From Rhizobium leguminosarum (GTDB taxonomy: Bacteria; Pseudomonadota; Alphaproteobacteria; Rhizobiales; Rhizobiaceae): DNA of 64,000 bases. Shown in pieces: positions 43,690-52,755 of the stretch (position 1 is its first letter; the number at the start of each line of letters is the position of its first letter). The notes below the pieces were generated by a model. That model had not been told where the DNA came from and did not search any database. It saw only the letters and a list, made by a program, of their open reading frames with translations. The position numbers were made by a program, and so were the translations under genes. The stretch is from NCBI RefSeq assembly GCF_001652265.1, contig NZ_LWBS01000176.1, forward strand, positions 1 through 64,000, read 5' to 3'.

Positions 43690-44475
43690 ATGCAGTGGCT
43701 TCTCCAGCAGTTCGAAGATACCAACAAGCTGGCCGAGGCGCTCGACCAGCTCGGAATCTCCTACACATGGCACAAGGTCGTACCGTTCGTCGGCGAGCTC
43801 ATCCCTGAGCCGGCCGTCGCTGATCCGGGTTCGGTGGTCATGTTTGGCTCCTACACGCTGTGGAAGAACGCCGAGGCGAAAGGTTACTGGCCGGGTGTCT
43901 TCAAGCTGCGTCCTTTCGTTCACGAACAGGTGTGGCATCCTTACCTTCTCAACGGCGCTGATGCGCTGTTCCTGACACTCCGGGATGTCCCTCGGTGTCT
44001 GGCGGATGACGGAAGGGACTGGTTCCTGCGCCCGGTCGACGACAGCAAGGAGGAGCCCGGAAATGTCAAATCGACTGGCGAGATCATCCGTATGGCGGAA
44101 ACGGTACTGGCGCTCGACGAAGATGAAATCCCGAACGGATCGCTTCGTCACGACACGCTGCTGATGCTGACCGAGCCTGTCTGCATCAGCAGCGAATGGC
44201 GTCTCTGGGTGGTCGACGGCCAGATCGTCACCTATTCGCTCTACAAAGACGGATCGCGTGTCGTCCACCGCCACGAGATCGATGCTGATGCGCTGGATTT
44301 CGGGCAGCGCATGGTTGATATCAACCCCGGCTACTCCCAAGCCTATGTCATTGATATCTGTCGGACCGAGGAGGGGCTGAAGCTGCTCGAGACGAATTGT
44401 CTCAATGCCGCCGGGTTCTACGCCGCAGATCTCGTGAAATTGGTGAGGGCGATCGACGGCCTGGCCCGCGATTGA
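43690..44475 (+). CDS. R2K-clade ATP-grasp protein (DUF4343)
   Basis: The 261-residue protein starts MQWLLQQFEDTNKLAEALDQ and has an ATP-grasp core: FLRPVDDSKE (nucleotide Lys/Arg region), SEWRLWVVDGQIVTYSLYKD and the metal-binding EEGLKLLETNCLNAAGFY. R2K ATP-grasp proteins are often encoded singly and are thought to modify proteins or peptides. An upstream extension of the frame lacks a ribosome-binding site. Substrate unknown. Confidence 0.8.
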   Translation: MQWLLQQFEDTNKLAEALDQLGISYTWHKVVPFVGELIPEPAVADPGSVVMFGSYTLWKNAEAKGYWPGVFKLRPFVHEQVWHPYLLNGADALFLTLRDVPRCLADDGRDWFLRPVDDSKEEPGNVKSTGEIIRMAETVLALDEDEIPNGSLRHDTLLMLTEPVCISSEWRLWVVDGQIVTYSLYKDGSRVVHRHEIDADALDFGQRMVDINPGYSQAYVIDICRTEEGLKLLETNCLNAAGFYAADLVKLVRAIDGLARD

Positions 44476-44512
44476 CGTCTTCCCGGTGAGGCGAGGGCGC
44501 CGGAGGCTCCGT

Positions 44513-44590
44513 ATGGCTGGGGTCTTGTTGTTTCATCACACAGAGGGGCTGACCCAAGGGCGCGCGCGCGTTCGCCGTGAAGCCTCACAC
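44513..44590 (+). pseudogene. Dienelactone hydrolase remnant, N-terminal part
   Basis: CGGAGGCTCCGTATGGCTGG and the following codons (MAGVLLFHHTEGLTQG...) match the ribosome-binding site and first 25 codons of the intact dienelactone hydrolase at 47963 (MAEILLFHHAQGLTPG). After about 44590 the match ends where the cysteine-hydrolase-like gene region begins. A second piece of the same gene is at 45337-45397. Confidence 0.7.
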
Positions 44591-44607
44591 GGCAAGTCCG
44601 GAGAGCG

Positions 44608-45243
44608 TCAGCTCTGCCGGGCTGCCGCGATGAAATCGGCCGACTGGCAGATCAACGCATCTCCCATGAAGGCCATGTTGGCGAATGAGCGCTCGGCGGC
44701 CTCGGCATGCCCGGCGCCGCAGGCGTCGCTGATGACGAGCGGCACGAGCCCGAGGTCGGCACCGTGGCGAACCGTCGGCTCGATGCCGATTTCGGTGGCA
44801 ACGCCGCAAATGGCGAAGCTGGTCAGACCCAGATCACGCAGAATGATCGACAAAGGCGTGCCTTCGAAAGCCGAAAAGGTGATCTTGTCGATCACCGCCT
44901 CGTCGTAGCGCGGCTGAAGTTCGGGCACGATCTCGAAACCTTCGCTTCCTCTGAGAAACCAGGGCTTGATGGCGGCCGGATCGTCGATCCTTTGCCAGGC
45001 CATGGCCTGACGGCGCTGGAAGGCGCCCATCAGAGCGAGCGGCATCGACATGTGCCGCATGAAGATGACGGGAAAGTTCGATGCCCGCGCGGCGGTCAGA
45101 ACCGACAGGACGCGGGTGGTGATGCCGGCGCCGTCAGGCATTTGCCGCATGATGCCGATCTGCATGTCATAGACGACGAGAGCCATTTGATCCGGCCGGC
45201 AGAAATCGCCGATTGTCTTGCCGGGGTGTTTGATGGAATGCAT
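44608..45243 (-). CDS. Isochorismatase-fold protein lacking the catalytic cysteine
   Basis: The 211-residue protein has the isochorismatase/cysteine-hydrolase fold with the Asp (Asp26, VVYDMQIG) and Lys (Lys120, IDKITFSAF) in place. The nucleophile loop reads ICGVATEIGIEPTVRHGADL, with Gly153 where the family has Cys. It therefore cannot act as a thiol amidohydrolase, but could still act like isochorismatases, which do not need the Cys, or as a binding protein. It lies on the opposite strand between two pieces of a broken dienelactone hydrolase gene. Confidence 0.82.
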   Translation of the reverse strand: MHSIKHPGKTIGDFCRPDQMALVVYDMQIGIMRQMPDGAGITTRVLSVLTAARASNFPVIFMRHMSMPLALMGAFQRRQAMAWQRIDDPAAIKPWFLRGSEGFEIVPELQPRYDEAVIDKITFSAFEGTPLSIILRDLGLTSFAICGVATEIGIEPTVRHGADLGLVPLVISDACGAGHAEAAERSFANMAFMGDALICQSADFIAAARQS

Positions 45244-45336
45244 GCTCGGCCTCCTCTTTTCCTGCTTATGTAGAGGAGATGAAATGAGTCCGGCAAGCAG
45301 AAGGTGACAGTTTCCGGGGCGAGGTGGATGTTGTCG

Positions 45337-45397
45337 GCGACGAACTGCCTGCCGGGCATAGTCTATGCCGGGTTCTCGTTCGCTCTGAGCGGCTGCG
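45337..45397 (+). pseudogene. Dienelactone hydrolase remnant, middle part
   Basis: CGACGAACTGCCTGCCGGGC followed by TCTATGCCGGGTTCTCGTTC matches the region around the nucleophile of the intact gene at 47963 (DELPAGLVYAGFSFG), with a few changes and a two-base insertion that breaks the frame. Together with 44513-44590 it shows a former paralogue whose inner part is replaced by about 750 bases holding the cysteine-hydrolase-like gene. Confidence 0.65.
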
Positions 45398-45539
45398 AAT
45401 ACGCGACCGTCCAGGCTGAAGGGGAAGCCGATGTCACATCTTGACTCGCCCCGGCGCTGTGTCAGGCTTCAGATATATGAGCATGCTTCGAGTTCGCATG
45501 CTCTCGATACCCCTCTACGTCACCTCGGGGATTTCAGCC

Positions 45540-45965
45540 ATGGATAACGCTCAGGGCAAGAAAGTGATCTTGGAATTCTTGCGCCGGCACACCCTGGCGG
45601 TGATCGCGACATTGCATGCGGACGGCAAGCCTGAAGCTGCGGTGATTGACTTTTCGGTGCGTGACAACCTCGAAATCGTGTTCGATACCTTCGAACAGAC
45701 GCGCAAGTTCGAAAACCTGTCGGATAGAGGAAGCGTCGCACTTGTCGTCGGCTGGGACAAGAACATCACGGTGCAATATGAGGGCGATGCCATGAAGGTT
45801 TCCGCCTCCGACTTGCAGGAATACCAGAAAGCGCATCTTGAAATCGTTCCAGTCGAGAGAGAGTTTGTCGAGAAGGGTGCCGTGTTGTTTAAGGTCGTCC
45901 CTCGGTGGATACGATATTCCGATTTCACCAAAGACCCTGTCGAAGGTTTAGAGCTCCGCTATTAG
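45540..45965 (+). CDS. Pyridoxamine 5'-phosphate oxidase-fold (FMN-binding) protein
   Basis: The 141-residue protein has the split-barrel FMN-binding fold: RRHTLAVIATLHADGKPEAA, VIDFSVRDNLEIVFDTFEQT, RKFENLSDRGSVALVVGW and a C-terminal WIRYSDF. Members bind FMN or F420 and reduce small molecules. ATG 45540 is chosen because it begins the conserved fold; an upstream extension is unlikely. Confidence 0.82.
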   Translation: MDNAQGKKVILEFLRRHTLAVIATLHADGKPEAAVIDFSVRDNLEIVFDTFEQTRKFENLSDRGSVALVVGWDKNITVQYEGDAMKVSASDLQEYQKAHLEIVPVEREFVEKGAVLFKVVPRWIRYSDFTKDPVEGLELRY

Positions 45966-46154
45966 GTGCCACGCGAGCGTGCACTGACGCTCTACCCCAA
46001 CCTTCCTCCGAAAGGCATATCTTCTGTTGCCGATCGATCGCCCGGCGGCTATGTTGCCGATGTCGGAAAAGGCATGACTTGGTGTGGTTGGCCCAAGTCC
46101 TTTCGGAAACGAAAGCTCTGTTCCTTGCCTCGTGCATGAGTTCTCCACGACGAA

Positions 46155-46191
46155 CACGGACGCTGCTCAAGCGTCCCACTGTTCGTCCGTG
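46155..46191. promoter_or_regulatory. Inverted repeat upstream of the monooxygenase
   Basis: CACGGACG (46155-46162) and CGTCCGTG (46184-46191) form an 8-base dyad with a 21-base spacer, about 55 bases before the FAD monooxygenase start. It could be an operator or part of an mRNA leader hairpin. No adjacent regulator is encoded. Confidence 0.35.
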
Positions 46192-46244
46192 TGGTTCTCG
46201 AAACGACGAACTGCTCCGGTCGAACGACCATAAAGGAGTAGTTC

Positions 46245-47762
46245 ATGAACGATTTTCTCATGATTCATGATGTTGTGATTGCTGGTGCAGGCCCGGTCGG
46301 TCTGTTTCTGGCCTGCGAGCTGCGGTTGGCCGGCCTCTCGGTGTTGGTGCTGGAGCAGGCCGAGGACCCGTATTCGCCGTTGAAGCGGCTGCCGTTCGGC
46401 ATGCGCGGCCTTTCCGCGCCGACCATCGAAGCCTTCCACCGTCGCGGGTTGCTGGATGACATCTTGGCGCCGCAGCGCGAAAAAGATCAATCGACTTCAG
46501 CGCATTGGATGCAACAGTCACGCCGCGCGGGCGGCCATTTCGCCGGCATTCAGTTCTTCCACGACACCATCGACACCTCGAAGTGGCCCTATCGTCTGCC
46601 AGGTCCGGCCGGCAGCATGGCGGTCGAGATGGAGCATCTCGAATTCGTCCTGGCCGCGCGCGCAGGCGCGATGGGTGTAGAGATCCGGCGTGGGCTCGGC
46701 GTCGATGGCTTCGAGCAGTCGGGCCAAGGCGTGACCGTTCGTGCGGGTGGCGAGATCTTTCGCGGGCGATGGCTCATCGGTTGTGACGGCGGGCGCAGCA
46801 CCGTGCGCAGGGCAGGCGGCTTTGAATTCGTTGGCACCGATCCTGAGTTCACCGGCTATTCCGCTCAGGTCGAGATGGCCGATTCGGAGAAGCTCGTCCC
46901 GGGCCGCCATTACACGCCGACAGGCATGTATACCTACCAAAAACCCGACACCATCGCGATGGTCGATTTCGACGGCGGCGCGTTTCACCGAACGCAGCCG
47001 ATCACGCCGGAGCATGTGCAATCGGTGTTGCGGCATATTTCCGGCGCCGATGTCACGGTGACGGGCCTTGAGCTTGCCACCACCTGGACGGATCGCGCCT
47101 ATCAGGCGACGGCTTACCGCAAGGGCAGGGTGCTGCTTGCGGGCGACGCCGCGCACATCCATTCCCCCTTGGGCGGCCAGGGCCTGAACCTCGGGCTTGG
47201 CGACGCGATGAATCTTGGATGGAAGCTTGCGGCGACGATCCGCGGCGATGCGCCGGACGGTCTGCTCGATAGCTATATCTGCGAACGGCATCCGGTGGGA
47301 GCTGAGATTCTCGACTGGTCGCGCGCCCAGGTCGCGCTGATGCGGCCAAGCCGGAGTTCGCGCGCGCTCGAAACCATCATCCGCGATCTGATTGACACGC
47401 GCGACGGCGCGACATACTTCGCCGAGCGCGTCTGGGGTGTGTCTCTCCGCTACGATCTCGGCGGCAGTCACCCGCTGGTCGGCCGCAGCGCTCCCGACTT
47501 CGAGCTGGCCAACGGAACGAAGCTCGGCGATCATCTCAGGGAGGGCAAGGGCCTGCTTTTGGACTTTGACGCCGGCGCACCGCTGCAAGCACTGGCAGGC
47601 CGCTGGAAGGGGATCACCTATGTCGCAGGCGACGCGAGGGATCGGCTAGGGCTGAGCGCGCTGCTCGTGCGCCCCGACGGCTTCGTGGCGTGGGCTGGTG
47701 AGGCTGTGCCTGACAATGAGGAAGCCGCGCAGGCTGCATCGCGGTGGTTCGGCAAAGCCTGA
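46245..47762 (+). CDS. FAD-dependent aromatic monooxygenase
   Basis: The 505-residue protein belongs to the PheA/TfdB flavin hydroxylase family. GAGPVGLFLACELRLAG binds ADP of FAD, RWLIGCDGGRSTVRR is the DG motif, and GDAAHIHSPLGGQGLNLGLG is the second FAD motif. The C-terminal thioredoxin-like domain (about 410-505) is present. Related enzymes hydroxylate phenols or inactivate rifampicin. ATG is preceded by AAAGGAG. Confidence 0.9.
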   Translation: MNDFLMIHDVVIAGAGPVGLFLACELRLAGLSVLVLEQAEDPYSPLKRLPFGMRGLSAPTIEAFHRRGLLDDILAPQREKDQSTSAHWMQQSRRAGGHFAGIQFFHDTIDTSKWPYRLPGPAGSMAVEMEHLEFVLAARAGAMGVEIRRGLGVDGFEQSGQGVTVRAGGEIFRGRWLIGCDGGRSTVRRAGGFEFVGTDPEFTGYSAQVEMADSEKLVPGRHYTPTGMYTYQKPDTIAMVDFDGGAFHRTQPITPEHVQSVLRHISGADVTVTGLELATTWTDRAYQATAYRKGRVLLAGDAAHIHSPLGGQGLNLGLGDAMNLGWKLAATIRGDAPDGLLDSYICERHPVGAEILDWSRAQVALMRPSRSSRALETIIRDLIDTRDGATYFAERVWGVSLRYDLGGSHPLVGRSAPDFELANGTKLGDHLREGKGLLLDFDAGAPLQALAGRWKGITYVAGDARDRLGLSALLVRPDGFVAWAGEAVPDNEEAAQAASRWFGKA

Positions 47763-47962
47763 AACAATGAATGGAGCAATCGATGTACAGGCCCCGGAAA
47801 GCTTCTTCAGCCTTATCAGTCCGGTAGAGCGTCACAGGTTTCCCGCTATCGGTTTTCGGCGGGTTTGCAGACGTTGCTTCGCAACGTATCCGCACTCTTC
47901 CCGACAAGGCGGCGACGCTGTAGAGTGGCGATGCGCCCGACCGTCCCGCCCGGAGGCTCCTT

Positions 47963-48544
47963 ATGGCTGAGATCCTGTTGTTCCATCACGCACAGGGGCT
48001 GACTCCGGGTGTGCGCTCGTTTGCCGACGATATCAGGGCAGCCGGTCACATCGTGCACACGCCTGATCTGTTTGACGGGCGCACCTTCCCAAGCATCGAA
48101 GCGGGGATCTCTTATATCGGCGAGATCGGATTCGACGCCATGCGGGAGCGCGGCGTGCGCCTCGCCGACGAATTGCCTGCCGGGCTCGTCTATGCCGGGT
48201 TCTCCTTCGGTGTGCTGCCGGCGCAGAAGCTGGCGCAGACACGGCCCGGCGCCCGCGGGGCTCTTCTCTTCTACTCCTGCCTGCCGATCAGCGGCGAGTG
48301 GGCCTTCGGACCCTGGCCGGACAGCGTCGCGGTGCAGATTCACGGCATGGACAACGACCCGATTTTCGTCGGCGAGGGCGATATCGATGCCGCCCGCGAG
48401 ATCGTGGAGACGGTCGAAGACGCGGAGCTTTTCCTGTACCCAGGCGATCAGCATTACTTCGCCGACAGCTCGCTGCCGTCCTATGACGCGGATGCGACCG
48501 CGCTGCTCACCCTCCGCGTGATCGAATTCCTGAATCGCGTCTGA
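47963..48544 (+). CDS. Dienelactone hydrolase-family protein
   Basis: The 193-residue alpha/beta hydrolase has the short dienelactone hydrolase layout; the nucleophile elbow is AGFSFGVLP, with Ser in place of the usual Cys, and the His is in LYPGDQHYFADSS. GGAGG precedes the ATG. Two broken pieces of a close paralogue lie at 44513 and 45337. The substrate is unknown; it may follow the monooxygenase at 46245 in degradation of an aromatic compound, but this is speculation. Confidence 0.85.
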   Translation: MAEILLFHHAQGLTPGVRSFADDIRAAGHIVHTPDLFDGRTFPSIEAGISYIGEIGFDAMRERGVRLADELPAGLVYAGFSFGVLPAQKLAQTRPGARGALLFYSCLPISGEWAFGPWPDSVAVQIHGMDNDPIFVGEGDIDAAREIVETVEDAELFLYPGDQHYFADSSLPSYDADATALLTLRVIEFLNRV

Positions 48545-48639
48545 TCCAGACATTCGGCGGGAGATCCGGTTTGGCTCCGGTATAGCCGTCCTGAGATAGA
48601 TGCCGTTCACCCTGCAGCGCGGCTTCGGCGCGGAACGGA

Positions 48640-49014
48640 CTATTCCGACGCCACGCAGAAATTGTTGCCTTCGGGATCATTCAAGACCGTGTAGCCATCC
48701 GCTTCCCGGACGAAGCTCGCTCCGAGGGATAAAAGCCGTTCTACCTCCCTGGCCCGATCGGGGGTGGCAATATCGAGATGCAGTCGGTTGCGGGCGGGAC
48801 GTTCCCCCTGGCGAAGTTGGAAGCAAAGGCGGGTTCCGGGACCTTCGACCATCACTGTCGGGTCAGTCTCGGGTGTCAATCCGAGAACGGCAAGGCGGGC
48901 CAGTTCTTCGTCGTCATATGGCATCACGTCGTAGCCATCGAGCGCCTCCGCCCAGAACCGGGCGACGCGCGAGGGAATGTCGCAATCAATGACGATTTCT
49001 TTCAGCCTTGCCAT
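48640..49014 (-). CDS. VOC-family protein
   Basis: The 124-residue protein (MARLKEIVIDCDIPSRVARF ... YTVLNDPEGNNFCVASE) is a glyoxalase-fold domain of the bacterial type with the substrate or metal-binding HLDIATPD and DPEGN motifs. ATG 49014 has GAAGGG upstream. It follows the small TTG-start membrane gene by eight bases and is probably cotranscribed with it. Confidence 0.85.
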   Translation of the reverse strand: MARLKEIVIDCDIPSRVARFWAEALDGYDVMPYDDEELARLAVLGLTPETDPTVMVEGPGTRLCFQLRQGERPARNRLHLDIATPDRAREVERLLSLGASFVREADGYTVLNDPEGNNFCVASE

Positions 49015-49022
49015 GGAACCCT

Positions 49023-49199
49023 TCAAGAATTGTTGGGCCGGCGACGGCAAACGCGTTCGACGAGAGCGCCACCGATGGCCGGCAGCAATGCGAAAAGCAT
49101 GAGCTGCGGTGTCTCCGTCAGCGCCAACAGGCCAGACATGAGGAAGGCGACCAATAATCCTGCCAGCACCCCGGCTGCATAGGGCAGATAATCCTTCAA
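49023..49199 (-). CDS. Small two-helix membrane protein (TTG start)
   Basis: From TTG 49199, preceded by GGAGG, a 58-residue protein is read: (M)KDYLPYAAGVLAGLLVAFLM and TPQLMLFALLPAIGGALVER, ending CRRRPNNS. Two hydrophobic helices and a basic tail indicate an inner-membrane protein. The stop is eight bases before the start of the VOC gene, so the pair forms an operon. No family is recognised; the TTG start explains why an ATG-only search misses it. Confidence 0.6.
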   Translation of the reverse strand: MKDYLPYAAGVLAGLLVAFLMSGLLALTETPQLMLFALLPAIGGALVERVCRRRPNNS

Positions 49200-49466
49200 G
49201 AAAGCCTCCGTCTTGTGCTGATCTCAAACAGAAGGGGCATTATTGGCTTGAGATAGAGATCTTTGCGGTATCGGCAATGGCTGGTTGCGGCCGAACCTCA
49301 GGTCGTCCGATCGGTTTATCCGGAATGCCACCACGTTGGTTTTACGGGGCAGGTCGACCTAAACGACGTGAGCCGGTGCATGTGTTTTGCAGGAGACGAC
49401 CGATTTCTTTCGCGCTATGAAGACTGACCACATATCCCCGCTACATCCGACACCGAGGTCCTTCAC

Positions 49467-50447
49467 ATGGCTTTGAAAATACTTTTCGTTGGTGGTACCG
49501 GGCAGATTTCATATCCATGCGTCGAGCGCGCCGTGGTTCAAGGCCACGATGTCAGCGTCTATAACCGCAGTCTGAGAGGCGACCCATTGCCTGCGGGGGT
49601 TACTTCGATCGTCGGCGATTTCGCGGCGCCCGCCTATGCGGACTTGGCCGAGACCAATTATGACGTCGTGTGTCAGTTCATTGCCTTTACACCCGATCAG
49701 ATCGCGCGTGACATCGATGTGTTTTCCGGGCACTGCGGCCAATACATCTTTATCTCTTCGGCCTCGGTTTATGAAAAGCCGCCGCGCCACTACGTGATTA
49801 CCGAGCAGACACCGGCGATCAACCCCTACTGGCGCTATAGCCAGGACAAGATTGCCTGCGAGACGCTGCTCAAGAACTCCCAGAATCTCGCCTGGACCAT
49901 CGTCCGACCCAGTCACACTGTTCGCACCGGCCTGCCCATCATGATGGGCGACAGCGATGTCATGGCGAGACGCATGCTGGATGGCGAGCCCACCATCGTG
50001 GCGGGCGATGGCCACACGCCCTGGACACTGACCCGCTCGGTTGATTTCGCGGTGCCGTTTGTCGGGCTTTTCGGCAAGCCGGCGGCGTTGAACGAGATTT
50101 TCCACATCACCTCCGACCGCGCTCATATCTGGAATGATATTCAAAAGACGATCGCCAGATTGTTAGGCGTCGAGGCCAAGATCGTCCACGTACCGACGGA
50201 CACCTTGATCAAGTACAATCCGGAATGGGTTGGTCCGTTGCTCGGCGACAAGGCATGGTCGGCGATCTTTGACAATTCAAAGGTCAAAAGCGTGGCAGGC
50301 GACTTCACCTGCGCCGAAAGCCTTGATGAAATTCTGGCGGAGCCGATCATGCATCTCAAGCAGCGCCTGGCCAAGAACCGCCCGCCAAGGGGCGATCTTG
50401 ATGCTTTGGTCGATCGGATTTGCGCTGCGCAAAGCGCTCTCGGCTAG
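49467..50447 (+). CDS. NAD-dependent epimerase/dehydratase (extended SDR)
   Basis: The 326-residue protein starts ALKILFVGGTGQISYPCVER (GGxGxI NAD site), with FISSASVYEKPPRHYVITEQ and YWRYSQDKIACETLL supplying the Ser and YxxxK-type residues. The C-terminal half binds the sugar nucleotide or other substrate. GAGG precedes the ATG. The product is not predictable. Confidence 0.87.
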   Translation: MALKILFVGGTGQISYPCVERAVVQGHDVSVYNRSLRGDPLPAGVTSIVGDFAAPAYADLAETNYDVVCQFIAFTPDQIARDIDVFSGHCGQYIFISSASVYEKPPRHYVITEQTPAINPYWRYSQDKIACETLLKNSQNLAWTIVRPSHTVRTGLPIMMGDSDVMARRMLDGEPTIVAGDGHTPWTLTRSVDFAVPFVGLFGKPAALNEIFHITSDRAHIWNDIQKTIARLLGVEAKIVHVPTDTLIKYNPEWVGPLLGDKAWSAIFDNSKVKSVAGDFTCAESLDEILAEPIMHLKQRLAKNRPPRGDLDALVDRICAAQSALG

Positions 50448-50688
50448 GCAGGTCCTCGTACAGGCGTGCAGGTATTACAATCTTCGCCACTTGCCCTCGA
50501 CGCAAAATCCGCCTTATAACGACGCCGTCGAAAGAGTGCTGGTCGGATGGTAGCCCGGCCGTCGCCCACTGGGCGGCAACTCCTCCTTTCAGGGTAACCG
50601 CGACACCGCAGCCGGCTTGCCGGTCTCGCAGGTGTGTCCGCCGGGAACTAGACATCTTCGTCGGCGCACCTTCATGTCAAATAGAGGG

Positions 50689-51434
50689 ATGTTCGACTTG
50701 AAACTGACAGACAACACCATTCTCATCACCGGCGGCGCAAGCGGCATCGGGCTGGCGCTCGCAAAGCAATTTTCCGAACGGGGAAATCGCGTCATCATCT
50801 GCGGCAGGAGCCGGGAGGCGCTGGACAGGGCGCAGTCGGCCGTGCCCGCACTTATCACGCAGGTCTGCGACGTTACCGTTCTCGACAATCGCGACAGCCT
50901 ATCAGGATGGCTGGAAAACAATCATCCGGACCTCAACATGCTGATCAACAATGCCGGGGTGCAGCACATCAGGCATTTCGATGACGGCGATGCCGTGGCC
51001 GATCTCGACCAGGAGATCCCCATCAACCTCGCGGCGCCGATCCATCTGATCGGCGAACTGCTGCCGATGCTGAAACGCCAGCCCAGCGCCGTCATCGTCA
51101 ACGTCACCTCCGGACTGGCGTTTACGCCGAAGGCGGACGTCCTGGCCTATTGCGCAACCAAGGCTGCCTCCACTCTTTCACGCTGTCGCTGCGCCACCAA
51201 CTGAAGGCAACGGGCGTGCGGGTCGTCGAGATGGTTCCGCCGATGGTCGACACGAAGCTCGGCGGCGGCGTGCGTGCAGGGGGTGCGGAGCAGCAATACA
51301 TGATGTCGCCGGAGCAGTTCGCCACGGAGGCGCTTACCCAACTGGAGAACGACCAGGACGAGCTGCTGGTCGGCATGGCCGTGCACACGCGCAAGCATGG
51401 CGAGGCGATGTTCGAGCGGTTGAACGGCGTCTGA
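50689..51434 (+). pseudogene. DltE-like short-chain dehydrogenase with a frameshift
   Basis: From ATG 50689 the frame reads DNTILITGGASGIGLALAKQ (NADP site), LNMLINNAGVQHIRHF and YCATKAA (catalytic Tyr and Lys), then leaves the frame near 51168. The rest is in another frame: HSFTLSLRHQLKATGVRVVE, MVPPMVDTKLGGGV to the stop at 51434. One missing T in GCCTCCAC (expected GCCTTCCAC) restores the whole 248-residue protein. All active-site residues lie before the break, so a truncated product would be inactive. Confidence 0.72.
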
Positions 51435-51672
51435 CGGGCTGAATGTCGAGGCCGATTTCCGAGTCGGCCTTGGCCGCTTCCGCGGTAGATCTTGGCAGAT
51501 CTGCCGGGGTGCAGGAGGGCGCGTCAGTCCGTATCCCAGAATTGATTTCCCTCCTGCCGGCGGCCTGAAGGCTCGGATGTAAGGGGTGGCACGGCATTCC
51601 GTTCAAAAAAAATCCCTGCCTAAAAAGCGTCCTAAAACATGATGGAGGTCGCGCCGGGTGAGGATCTCGGCA

Positions 51673-52725
51673 ATGATGGCCAACTGTTTTCCACTCCGAT
51701 CCTATCAGGCCATGCTGTTCATTCCGCTTCCCTTAGTCGTTGCTCTTCTGCTGCTCATCCTCTTCGTCACCGTTCTCAGGCGCGACGAGGAGGCGCAGCC
51801 CAACCGGCCGTTTCTGGCACTGATCCTGCTTGCCGTGCTGCAATCCGTCCTCTCCGGCCTGCGCTGGGGCTACGGGGTGCAGACGGTGAGCGTGATCGCG
51901 CCGGTCACCGCGGCGATGGTGCCGCCGCTTGCCTATGCCGGGGTTTCCAGTCTGGTGAGGACGAGCCGGCGGTCGCTGCCGGCGCGGATTACGTTGCATG
52001 CCGTGCCCGCTGCCGTCATCCTCTTGTTGATGGTGGTCTGGCGGGATGTGATCGATCTCGCGCTGGTGCTTGTTTTCGTCGGTTATGCCCTGGCGATCCT
52101 GCTTCTGATGCGGCCGGGCGCGGATGCGCTTCGGCTTGCGCCCTTCGAGGGAGCGGTGCCGGCCTATCGGGCCATCATCTTCGCGGCGGCGGCGCTATGC
52201 CTGTCGGCCTCGGTCGATATCTTCGTCTTTTTCGATTTCACATGGGCCCATGGCGAGCATGCGCTGACGCTGATCAGCCTCAGCAATCTCGCCGTCCTCG
52301 TCATCCTTGGCATCGCGGCAGCCGCCGCCAGTCGAAGCCGGGCGCCCGCCGAGACGGCGGAGGCGGCGCTGAAGCCCGAAACGGCCAAGGATAAGGAGAC
52401 GATCGCCACGGTCGATGCGCTGATGGACGCGAGGAAACTCTATCGCGACGCCAATCTCAATCTCGACCGGCTGGCCCGCAAGGCCGGAATTCCCGCCCGC
52501 CAGATCTCGGCGGTGATCAACCGGGCGATGGACAAGAACGTCTCGCAATATGTCAATGACTACAGGATCGGCGAGGCCTGCCGGCTGCTTGCCGTGACCC
52601 AGAAATCGGTGACCGAGGTGATGTTCGAGGTCGGCTTCCAGACCAAGTCCAACTTCAACCGCGAATTCCGCCGCGTCACGGATATGACGCCGGTTGCCTG
52701 GCGGGAGAAGAAGGCAGAGCGGTGA
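51673..52725 (+). CDS. Membrane-bound AraC-family regulator
   Basis: About 350 residues: seven hydrophobic segments (about 15-225, for example PLPLVVALLLLILFVTVLRR and IILLLMVVW-like stretches), a linker rich in Ala/Glu and a C-terminal AraC-type helix-turn-helix domain (about 255-350, LDRLARKAGIPARQISAVIN and VTEVMFEVGFQTKSNFNREF). Such integral-membrane AraC proteins sense signals at the membrane and bind DNA on the cytoplasmic side. The ATG at 51673 has GAGGA nearby; ATG 51676 is the alternative. Confidence 0.85.
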   Translation: MMANCFPLRSYQAMLFIPLPLVVALLLLILFVTVLRRDEEAQPNRPFLALILLAVLQSVLSGLRWGYGVQTVSVIAPVTAAMVPPLAYAGVSSLVRTSRRSLPARITLHAVPAAVILLLMVVWRDVIDLALVLVFVGYALAILLLMRPGADALRLAPFEGAVPAYRAIIFAAAALCLSASVDIFVFFDFTWAHGEHALTLISLSNLAVLVILGIAAAAASRSRAPAETAEAALKPETAKDKETIATVDALMDARKLYRDANLNLDRLARKAGIPARQISAVINRAMDKNVSQYVNDYRIGEACRLLAVTQKSVTEVMFEVGFQTKSNFNREFRRVTDMTPVAWREKKAER

Positions 52726-52755
52726 GGAGCAGGCCCAAAGGGGCTTTGGTCCTCG

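Noticed and set aside
46518..47588. 356-codon minus-strand open frame
   Set aside because: Antisense to the FAD monooxygenase with intact FAD motifs.
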